Below are positions 5,929-12,348 of a DNA stretch of 12,348 nt, in pieces. Positions within the stretch are counted from its first letter, which is position 1. Every line of letters begins with the position of its first letter. The notes under the pieces were generated by a model. It worked only from the letters and a program-made list of their open reading frames with translations, did not search any database and was not told where the DNA came from. Source of the DNA: Flavobacterium psychrophilum. Its GTDB lineage: Bacteria; Bacteroidota; Bacteroidia; Flavobacteriales; Flavobacteriaceae. The position numbers and the translations under genes are program-made. Where the stretch lies: NCBI GenBank assembly GCA_945897545.1, contig CAMDGJ010000067.1, positions 1 to 12,348 on the forward strand, given 5' to 3'.

Positions 5929-6999
5929 TTACTGCTTAACTAGTGTATAAGTATAAGCCCTTGGAGTATTTAAATCCAGAGTGACTATATAATTAGCAGG
6001 TGTCGTTCCTGCTAAAAAAATATCCTGACCATTATAACTCATTAAATTTCCCGCATAGTCAGCCCCAACTTTTGTTGCGTCAAACCCGCCTAGAATTAAT
6101 GTAGAAGCCGTATTTCTGAACTTGAATCCTTTACCTCCATTTAATAAAACAGTAAGAGTCCATTTTTTAGTGGCAGCATCGTAAATCATTTTTCTATTAA
6201 CTGATGTTGGGAAAGGTTTTGCAAGACCAAATATTCCCCATTCACTTGCTGTCAAAGAATACGTTGTTGGAGTTGTTCCAATATTGGCTTTTATCATATA
6301 AAATCCAGCTGTAGCTACAGTAATGTCAGCACCACTTAAAACAAGGGCTCCACTTCCATTATTTCCGTAATATGGGTTTGTAGTAAGATATTTATTTTGT
6401 ACAGAAGTATAAAACCTATAATTTCCTACTTCTAACCAGGCATATCCTTCACAATCGGTAGTAAATAAACCAGAAGAAATCATTTTTGGTGCGTTCGCTG
6501 GATTATCTCCTGCTTTTGTGAAAGCAAAAGAAGGCTGTGCAAACGGAGTTACCTTTGTTGTAAACACGTTAGAATATTGATTAAAAGGATGAGAACCCAG
6601 CCCAAGAGTTGATTTTACCCTAATGTCAATATCCCCAGCTAAATCAGGCAGAAACCCATTGTCTAAAAGTATAGTATTTAAATATCCTTCTTTCCAAGTA
6701 TATGTAGTTTTAGTAGAACTGGGACTAGCAATAATAGGTGTTGCAAAATTAGTTCCGCTTTTTGCAATTTCTATCACATATGATGACGAAATAGTTTCTA
6801 TACCATTATCCGCAACGCTCCAAGTAAAAGTAGCCAAGTCATTATCTCCTCCTAAAGGGGATAAAACATAAGGTCCACCCGGTACCATAGGGCTAAGCGT
6901 AAATCCATTAGCCGTCGCAACTGGATGTGTATCGGTCTCACAAGATCCTAATGAAATCAGGAAAACTGCTAAAATTGTTGTTTTTAAAATATTTTTCAT
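5929..6999 (-). CDS. susE: SusE-like surface starch-binding lipoprotein
   Basis: 356 residues. A lipoprotein signal peptide ends LGSC, with Cys20 as the lipidated residue, followed by acidic ETD, consistent with surface export of Bacteroidetes lipoproteins. Residues 30-150 form a SusE N-terminal Ig-like domain (TFTWSVADNG, SYVIEIAKSG, YTWKEGYLN, DIRVKSTLG). Two binding modules follow, about 155-250 and 252-354. The last contains WGIFG (254-258), GFKFR (291-295) and LGG (303-305), and closes with PRAYTYTLVKQ. This is the same layout as the modules of the secreted protein at 1218-2732. Its role would be to bind starch or maltodextrin beside the SusC/SusD importer; the ligand is inferred from family and context. 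The start is the ATG 17 nt after the susD stop, preceded by an A/T-rich leader without a Shine-Dalgarno sequence. It is part of the susCDE operon. SusE proteins diverge quickly, so orthology rests on position and layout. Confidence 0.88.
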   Translation of the reverse strand: MKNILKTTILAVFLISLGSCETDTHPVATANGFTLSPMVPGGPYVLSPLGGDNDLATFTWSVADNGIETISSSYVIEIAKSGTNFATPIIASPSSTKTTYTWKEGYLNTILLDNGFLPDLAGDIDIRVKSTLGLGSHPFNQYSNVFTTKVTPFAQPSFAFTKAGDNPANAPKMISSGLFTTDCEGYAWLEVGNYRFYTSVQNKYLTTNPYYGNNGSGALVLSGADITVATAGFYMIKANIGTTPTTYSLTASEWGIFGLAKPFPTSVNRKMIYDAATKKWTLTVLLNGGKGFKFRNTASTLILGGFDATKVGADYAGNLMSYNGQDIFLAGTTPANYIVTLDLNTPRAYTYTLVKQ

Positions 7000-7016
7000 T
7001 TTTTATATTTTTAGTA

Positions 7017-8630
7017 TCAATAACCCGGGTTTTGAGTAAGGTTTGGATTAGTATTTATTTCAGATTGCGGAATTGCAAATAGTTTGTATTTATCATCAAT
7101 ACTAGTTCCAGGTTGAACGTTTCCTTTCCATTCCCAGATATAAGAACTTCCTGTGAATTTTCCGAAACGAATCAAATCTTGTCTTCTGTGTCCTTCCCAG
7201 TACAATTCTTTAGCTCTTTCGTTTAATACAAATAGAGAAGTTATATCTATTGCTGTCACTTGGGCAGCTAATGCTCGTGTTCTTAAAACGTTTACATAAT
7301 TTGCAGCAGTTGTTGTAGAAGCACCAGCAACTCCTTTTGCTGCTAATTCTGCATACATCAGATATACATCAGCTAATCTAAACATAGGAAAATCAGTGTC
7401 TGGATGTTCTGTACCACTAGCACTTGCACCTGTTGAAGTTTTGTTAGTATATTTTCTTATTTTTAATCCAAAACTCGCGCCTTTCTTAAAAAAATCAGAT
7501 GAAGTAGGAATACTTAATGGATCCTGTACTGTATTAAAAAGAGCTCTTTTATCAGCAGCTCCTGTTAAATCAGGAAATATTGCTGCAAATTCTTTTCTAC
7601 CTACAAGTCCAAACCATCCCGCTGTAATACCTAATTCATCATTCCAATCTCCACAAGGAGCATGAACTAAATAAGTTGTTCCACCCCAGGATTTTGTTTT
7701 TAAACCATCAAAAAGAACTGGGAAAATAATTTCGTTTTGAACATCAGCTCTGTTATTATCAGCCATAAACAAGTTACTATAAGGAACTGTGGCGATTTTG
7801 TAAGGAGATGCTATTATCTCATTGATAACAGCTAATGCTTTAGTATCATTATTTACTTTTTCTTCTGTATATACTAATGAATTCAAGTACAATTTAGCCA
7901 AAACCATTTTTGCTCCAATTTTATCAACTCTTCCATACTCATTTGTTCTAGCAGCTTTTAGGTCGGCATCTATGGCTATTAATTCTTTGATTAAATAATC
8001 AAGAACAAAAACCCTGTCTTTTTCTTGTGGTTTCACACCTACTTTATCGTCTTCAGTTGCAAAAGCCACTTTCCCAAATAAATCAATGGCATGATAATAA
8101 GACAAAGCTCTTAAAAATCGTACTTCTGCCCTAAAAGTTTTTACCTCTGCTTTTAATTCAGCACTTGCGCCTCTTGAATCCAATTTAGCATCTGTTGATT
8201 CCCTTAAAAATTCATTTGCCAATCCAATTTGATAAAATGCTCTTGAATAAAACGCTGTTATAAATCTGTTGTCTTTCGTCCAAGTTTGAGTATTCAAATC
8301 TGGCAATGTTGGATCAAGCCATGAAACCATAGCTTCATCTGTAGGTAACTCTTGAAGCTGCCAATAGCCTCTTAAATATTGACCAAACCCTTCATCAATA
8401 CCTTGTATATCCGGATTTCCAGCAGGACCAGACTGTCCTGTTACTGCTAATCCAGCATAAATCTTGGCCATAAATACTTTGTATGAATTTGGATCCGCAT
8501 AGAATTTTTCAGAAGTAAAATCATCATCGTCTTTTGGAAACACATTCATATCATCTGTACACGCTGTAAATAAGGTAATCAACCCTAAAAGCGCAAACAA
8601 CTTAATTTTTATTGATTTTATTTTTTTCAT
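7017..8630 (-). CDS. susD: SusD/RagB-family nutrient-binding surface lipoprotein
   Basis: 537 residues, a normal length for SusD. The lipoprotein signal peptide ends LFTAC with Cys24 lipidated, followed by acidic TDD. The N-terminal helical TPR-like part includes the LQELPTDEAMVSW segment near 92-104 and FRAEVRFLRALSYYHAIDLFG, a hallmark SusD stretch. The C-terminal signature ERAKELYWEGHRRQDLIRFG (471-490) and the ending IPQSEINTNPNLTQNPGY (520-537) are typical of the family. SusD caps the SusC barrel on the cell surface and passes oligosaccharides into it. With SusE and a GH13 enzyme beside it the likely substrate is maltooligosaccharide; I did not map individual sugar-binding residues. The gene starts 11 nt after the susC stop and ends 17 nt before susE, so tight co-transcription is expected. 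A run of four Asp (34-37) follows shortly after the lipid anchor. Confidence 0.95.
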   Translation of the reverse strand: MKKIKSIKIKLFALLGLITLFTACTDDMNVFPKDDDDFTSEKFYADPNSYKVFMAKIYAGLAVTGQSGPAGNPDIQGIDEGFGQYLRGYWQLQELPTDEAMVSWLDPTLPDLNTQTWTKDNRFITAFYSRAFYQIGLANEFLRESTDAKLDSRGASAELKAEVKTFRAEVRFLRALSYYHAIDLFGKVAFATEDDKVGVKPQEKDRVFVLDYLIKELIAIDADLKAARTNEYGRVDKIGAKMVLAKLYLNSLVYTEEKVNNDTKALAVINEIIASPYKIATVPYSNLFMADNNRADVQNEIIFPVLFDGLKTKSWGGTTYLVHAPCGDWNDELGITAGWFGLVGRKEFAAIFPDLTGAADKRALFNTVQDPLSIPTSSDFFKKGASFGLKIRKYTNKTSTGASASGTEHPDTDFPMFRLADVYLMYAELAAKGVAGASTTTAANYVNVLRTRALAAQVTAIDITSLFVLNERAKELYWEGHRRQDLIRFGKFTGSSYIWEWKGNVQPGTSIDDKYKLFAIPQSEINTNPNLTQNPGY

Positions 8631-8640
8631 GATGTTTTAA

Positions 8641-11559
8641 TTAAAAATTGAAGTTTAAACCCAACATTGCCATTCTAGCACGAGGATATATTGTACTGTC
8701 ATTACCTCCAAATATTTCAGGATCCATTCCTTTGTATTTAGAAATAACCAATACGTTTTGAATACCTGTATAGAGTCGTAAATTTGATTGTTTTGCTTTT
8801 AACCCAATAGGATTATCAAATGTATACCCTATAGTCAAGTTATCCCATTTTAACCATGAACCATCGTGTACATAATAATCTGTCTCTGCGTTTTTCTTGG
8901 TAAATTGTGTAATACTAAAATCAACTGGAGCATTATTAATGGCATTAGGATTATTATCTGAAATTCCTTGTGACAATAAGGCTCTACTTGCGCTTACATT
9001 ATCATAAATATAGTTTCCTACACTTGCTCTCCAAGCCATTGAAAAATCCCATTTCTTGTAATTATAATTAGTCATAAAACCAAAAGTATAATCAGCATCT
9101 GGTTTGTGAAATTCGTATTTGTCTGCTGAATCTACTGCACCATCTTTATTTCTATCCACATAAGCGCCTTCTATAGGGAGATCATTGGCATCATATATTT
9201 GTTGGTACAACCAAAAAGAATTTGGTGACAAACCTTCTTTTAATATTTGTGAGTATACATCTAAACCTACTCCTCCGGTAAAATATTCGTTTCTGTCCAA
9301 ACTAGTTATTTCCCTGTTGTTATAAGCTACGTTAAAATTAAAACTCAAATTAGAATTATCGTGTTCTATTGCTCTATAATTTATTCCTAACTCAACTCCT
9401 TTGCTGGTAAGTTCACCAATATTAGCGGGTCCTCTGGTTCTAAAATTTTGCAAGGCTCCTTCGGTAACTTCAGCAAATAAATCTTTAGTTATTTTTTGAT
9501 ACACATCCAGTGATCCTGTCAATTTGTTGTTAAAAAATCCAAAATCGACACCTAAATTATAAGTAGTAGTTTCCTCCCACTTCAATGTTTCATTATACCC
9601 ATCTGGTTTTGCCACTGCATAATAAGTGTCCCCAAATGGATAAGTTGCCCCTGAATTTCCGCCACTTACATTATATTTTTTAAAATAATCGTATTTTGCA
9701 GGAATATCTTGTTGACCTGTAACACCCCAACCTACTCTTAATTTTAAATCACTTACTGTTTTAGAGTCTTTAAGAAATCCTTCTTCTGAAACTTTCCAAG
9801 CTACAGCAACTCCAGGGAAATTACCCCATCTGTTTAGTTCAGAAAATCTTGAGGTTCCATCTCGTCTGTAATTTAAGGTTACCAAATATTTACTGTATAA
9901 ATCAATATTCATTCTAGCATAAAAGGCTTGCAAATTTACAATTGGCTGAGTAGTAATATCTGCTTCAGAATCTACCTTTAAAGTATTTCCGGAATAATAG
10001 CTTTCGTCTTCAAAATTTTGATATGAGTATCCTCCCGTAAAATCCACTTTTACTTTCCCAAAAAGATGGCTGTAATTTATATAGCCATCCAAAAGTTTGT
10101 TTTCAGAATTGCCCCAAGACGAACTATTAGACCCTAACAATAAAGTCCCATTCATTCCGCTTCTAGCGTTTTGGGCAATTATATCAGTTCCTTCTCTTTT
10201 ATTGATATCTAATCCGCCATTTACAACCAATTTTATATCTTCAAAAAAATGTAATTTATATTCTAATTGAGCATTTCCGTAGTATCTGCTATTTGCCCCA
10301 ATATTATTTCTTTGTTCTAATAATGCCAATGGATTTGCTGCCCCATAAACGGTGTATGATCCTGGTGCAGTATTTGGCGTATAAGTTTCACCATATCCGC
10401 CAAATGGTGAATTAGCAACATAAATAGGCCTTGTTGGGTTTGACGCAATTGCATTACTAATAGATCCTTCGTCAGCATATCTGTTTTTTTCATAGGCATA
10501 ATTTGCATTGACTTCAACTCTTAAATGATTGTCAAAGAATGAAGGTGTCAAGGAAATACTAGCCGTCTTTCTATCAAATTCTGATGTTTTTAAAACCCCG
10601 TCTACTTTTGTATAACCAACCGATAATCTTGTTGGTACTGTTTCTAATAAGTTTCCTCTAACAGAAAAATTATTGTCTGATGTTAATCCATTATTAAAAA
10701 TTTGATCCTGCCAGTCGGTATTGGCTGTACCTAAAAGACCTACACGAGTTGGCACAAACTCTTTAATAATATCTCTAAATTCATTAGCAGAATAAACATC
10801 TACTTTCTTGGCAAGTTTGTTTACTGCAGTATAAGAATTAAATGAAAATTGAACTTCATTTTTTTTAGTTCCTTTTTTGGTTTTAATCAAGATAACCCCA
10901 TTAGATCCACGAGATCCATAAATCGCGGTAGCAGAGGCGTCTTTTAATATGGAAAATGATTCAATATCGTTAGGATTAACGGAAGAAAGCCCTTTATCAA
11001 TTGGCAAGCCATCTATAACCACCAAAGGATCGTTTGAAGCATTCAATGATGAACCTCCACGAATTCTAATGGCAGCACCATCTCCAGGACGGCCACCTTG
11101 AGTCACTACAACTCCAGCAACTCGACCATTAATTAAATTTTCAGTATTTGTAATTGCTCCTTTATTAAAGTCTTTAGCCGATATCAAGGCAACAGAACCA
11201 GTAGCATCTTTCTTTTTAACAGAACCATAACCTACCTGAACCACTACTTCTTTAAGTTCATTGGACTCTTCAACAAGGCTTATATTTATTCCTTGCTGGT
11301 TGTTGAACGTAATTGTCTGACCGGTATAACCTACGAATGAAATAAGGATTTTATCCCCTTTATTTACTTTAAGTAATTTGAATTTCCCGTCAAAATCAGT
11401 TTGTGTTCCAGTAGAGGAACCTTCAATTACTACATTTACACCAGGTATAGGTTGATTCGATTTTGAATCTACAACCGTACCTTCTAATATCCCTTGTGCA
11501 AGAACACTAAATGGCAAGAATAGTAATAAAAATAACAACTTTTTGTAAATTGTTTTCAT
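8641..11559 (-). CDS. susC: SusC/RagA-family TonB-dependent outer-membrane transporter
   Basis: 972 residues, typical for SusC. A signal peptide (1-21, ending VLA before Gln) is followed by a carboxypeptidase-regulatory-like beta domain about 25-98 (EGTVVDSKSNQPIPGVNVVI, FVGYTGQ). Next come a TonB-box-like stretch (EVVVQVGYG, 104-112), a plug about 115-232 (SVALISAKDF, GRVAGVVVTQGGRPGD, IRIRGGSSLN, LVVIDGLP, SILKDASATAIYGSRGSNGV) and a beta barrel to the C-terminal aromatic LGLNFNF. DRNKDGAVDSAD (802-813) is an EF-hand-like acidic loop. The protein imports oligosaccharides through the outer membrane using TonB/ExbB energy, with SusD as lid; maltodextrin is inferred from the operon. It is the first gene of the operon, with its own promoter and an operator-like site in the divergent region. 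No TonB, ExbB or inner-membrane transporter gene is in the window. Confidence 0.97.
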   Translation of the reverse strand: MKTIYKKLLFLLLFLPFSVLAQGILEGTVVDSKSNQPIPGVNVVIEGSSTGTQTDFDGKFKLLKVNKGDKILISFVGYTGQTITFNNQQGINISLVEESNELKEVVVQVGYGSVKKKDATGSVALISAKDFNKGAITNTENLINGRVAGVVVTQGGRPGDGAAIRIRGGSSLNASNDPLVVIDGLPIDKGLSSVNPNDIESFSILKDASATAIYGSRGSNGVILIKTKKGTKKNEVQFSFNSYTAVNKLAKKVDVYSANEFRDIIKEFVPTRVGLLGTANTDWQDQIFNNGLTSDNNFSVRGNLLETVPTRLSVGYTKVDGVLKTSEFDRKTASISLTPSFFDNHLRVEVNANYAYEKNRYADEGSISNAIASNPTRPIYVANSPFGGYGETYTPNTAPGSYTVYGAANPLALLEQRNNIGANSRYYGNAQLEYKLHFFEDIKLVVNGGLDINKREGTDIIAQNARSGMNGTLLLGSNSSSWGNSENKLLDGYINYSHLFGKVKVDFTGGYSYQNFEDESYYSGNTLKVDSEADITTQPIVNLQAFYARMNIDLYSKYLVTLNYRRDGTSRFSELNRWGNFPGVAVAWKVSEEGFLKDSKTVSDLKLRVGWGVTGQQDIPAKYDYFKKYNVSGGNSGATYPFGDTYYAVAKPDGYNETLKWEETTTYNLGVDFGFFNNKLTGSLDVYQKITKDLFAEVTEGALQNFRTRGPANIGELTSKGVELGINYRAIEHDNSNLSFNFNVAYNNREITSLDRNEYFTGGVGLDVYSQILKEGLSPNSFWLYQQIYDANDLPIEGAYVDRNKDGAVDSADKYEFHKPDADYTFGFMTNYNYKKWDFSMAWRASVGNYIYDNVSASRALLSQGISDNNPNAINNAPVDFSITQFTKKNAETDYYVHDGSWLKWDNLTIGYTFDNPIGLKAKQSNLRLYTGIQNVLVISKYKGMDPEIFGGNDSTIYPRARMAMLGLNFNF

Positions 11560-11614
11560 ACTTTTTGTTTAAATTAATTAGGTTATTGTTTGTAATTACC
11601 TTTACTTCGAACTT

Positions 11615-11647
11615 CAAAATTAGATAATTATTAACACTTACAACAAA
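11615..11647 (-). promoter_or_regulatory. Promoter of the susCDE operon
   Basis: On the minus strand TAATTTTG (11615-11622) is a perfect match to the Bacteroidetes -7 element TAnnTTTG. The overlapping TTTGTTG (11641-11647) offers a -33 TTG 18 or 21 nt upstream. The start of transcription would fall near 11608, leaving a leader of about 50 nt before the susC ATG. Confidence 0.65.
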
Positions 11648-11666
11648 GGCAAAAATTAAAACTTGT

Positions 11667-11682
11667 ACGAAAACGTGATAGT
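11667..11682 (+). promoter_or_regulatory. Operator-like site in the divergent susC/LacI regulator region
   Basis: ACGAAAACGTGATAGT lies upstream of both -33 elements: 19 nt from the susC -33 region and 1 nt from the regulator's -33 TTG. A 15/16 copy stands upstream of the secreted binding-protein gene at 2814-2829. The core ACGNNNNCGT has the two-fold symmetry expected for a dimeric LacI-family protein. Its place outside the core promoter of susC fits an activator or a looping repressor better than simple blockage there, while it could occlude the regulator's own promoter. Confidence 0.65.
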
Positions 11683-11683
11683 G

Positions 11684-11713
11684 TTGAAAAGTTTTTGGTT
11701 TTTAATAATTTTG
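11684..11713 (+). promoter_or_regulatory. Promoter of the LacI-family regulator
   Basis: TTG (11684-11686) and TAATTTTG (11706-11713) are separated by 19 nt, an excellent fit to the flavobacterial promoter consensus. The -7 octamer is identical to that of susC on the other strand. The leader would be about 65-70 nt long. Confidence 0.65.
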
Positions 11714-11787
11714 CTCCTATATAATTACCATAATCGAATAAATATTTTATCTTTATTACGAAAATGATTTTTATACCATTTTAAAAC

Positions 11788-12348
11788 ATGAAAAAGAAGG
11801 TAACCTTAAAACAAATTGCAAAAGAGCTAGATGTATCGATTTCAACCGTTTCAAAATCATTGAGAAACAGTCTTGAAATTGGCGAAGAAACGAGACTCAA
11901 AGTACAGGCTTTTGCCAAATTCTACCATTACAAACCCAATAATATTGCGCTAAGTTTAAAAAACAGGAAGACAAAAACCATTGGGATTATCATTCCTGAA
12001 ATCGTGCATTATTTCTTTTCAACTGTTATCAACGGAATCGAACATGTAGCCAATGAAAACGTGTACAGCGTTATTATTTGTCTATCAGACGATTCTTTTG
12101 ACAAAGAGGTTCTCAATATGGAAATGCTGGCCCATGGCAGTATCGATGGATTTATAATGTCGCTCTCCAAAGAAACCCAATTCAAAGGCGATTTTCACCA
12201 CATTTCTGAAGTAATCAGTCAAGGGATGCCTGTAGTGATGTTCGACCGAGTTACCAATGACATTCTTTGTGACAAAGTAATTATTAACGATGAATTAGCA
12301 GCTTATGAGGCTGTTCAGAGTTTGATAGACAAAGGAAAGAAAAAAATC
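11788..12348 (+). CDS. LacI/GalR-family transcriptional regulator; 3' end outside window
   Basis: The frame is open from ATG 11788 to the window end (187 codons; about 340 residues would be a usual full length). Residues 5-40 form the DNA-binding helix-turn-helix (VTLKQIAKELDVSISTVSKS, then IGEETRLKV). The stretch YKPNNIALSLKNRKTKTIG (48-66) matches the hinge-helix region. The periplasmic-binding-like sensor domain begins IGIIIPEIVHYFFS (65-78), with HGSIDGFIM (116-124) and MPVVMFDRV (147-155) as standard landmarks. It probably controls the divergent sus operon and responds to a sugar such as maltose or a maltodextrin; the effector cannot be read from the sequence. The start is supported by the HTH beginning right after it and a well-placed promoter. 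Notably, Bacteroides controls its sus genes with SusR, a membrane sensor of another family, whereas a cytoplasmic LacI-type regulator is used here. Confidence 0.95.
   Translation, partial: MKKKVTLKQIAKELDVSISTVSKSLRNSLEIGEETRLKVQAFAKFYHYKPNNIALSLKNRKTKTIGIIIPEIVHYFFSTVINGIEHVANENVYSVIICLSDDSFDKEVLNMEMLAHGSIDGFIMSLSKETQFKGDFHHISEVISQGMPVVMFDRVTNDILCDKVIINDELAAYEAVQSLIDKGKKKI

Noticed and set aside
7396..7665. 89-codon plus-strand frame within susD
   Set aside because: Lies entirely antisense to a strongly conserved SusD coding region with no promoter signals.
10317..10517. 66-codon minus-strand frame within susC, and the small frames inside acs (45-245, 325-642, 332-535, 513-722)
   Set aside because: Alternative frames of well-conserved genes; the real frames are fixed by family motifs.

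Overview
The window looks like a chromosomal segment of a Flavobacterium-like member of the Flavobacteriaceae. The evidence is the AT-rich DNA, promoters of the Bacteroidetes type (TTG and TAnnTTTG), a SusC/SusD pair, type IX secretion (T9SS) C-terminal sorting domains, and weak or absent Shine-Dalgarno sequences. It has three parts: the 3' end of a housekeeping gene, a five-gene starch/maltodextrin utilisation locus on the minus strand, and the 5' part of a divergent LacI-family regulator.

Left part (1-1217): the last 310 codons of acetyl-CoA synthetase (acs) on the plus strand, a strong terminator, then about 70 nt of long inverted repeat that looks like a dispersed REP/MITE-like element. 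A minus-strand terminator follows and serves the next gene.

Centre and right (1218-11559, all minus strand, listed in transcription order): susC (TonB-dependent outer-membrane transporter), susD (surface glycan-binding lipoprotein), susE (surface starch-binding lipoprotein), a multidomain GH13 enzyme with a T9SS tail, and a secreted protein made of tandem SusE/SusF-like binding modules, also with a T9SS tail. susC, susD and susE are 10 and 17 nt apart and are clearly one operon. A hairpin lies between susE and the GH13 gene. The GH13 gene has no room for a promoter of its own downstream of that hairpin, so it is probably expressed by partial read-through. A strong terminator ends the GH13 gene, and the last gene has its own upstream region.

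Right end (11560-12348): a 228-nt divergent regulatory region with convincing promoters for both susC and the LacI-type gene. A 16-bp site, ACGAAAACGTGATAGT, lies between them. A 15/16 match to it lies upstream of the separate secreted binding-protein gene, which ties that gene to the same regulon. The regulator is cut off by the window end after 187 codons.

Working model (inference): the secreted GH13 enzyme cuts starch outside the cell. The secreted tandem-module protein and the SusE/SusD lipoproteins hold the polysaccharide and its fragments. SusC/SusD import the oligosaccharides, and the LacI-type protein senses a sugar and sets expression. Individual parts are of known types. The less ordinary features are the shared operator and the T9SS-exported, lipid-free binding protein standing where a SusF lipoprotein would be expected. 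I saw no CRISPR array, tRNA, rRNA, transposase or phage gene. No gene-free stretch exceeds 300 nt.
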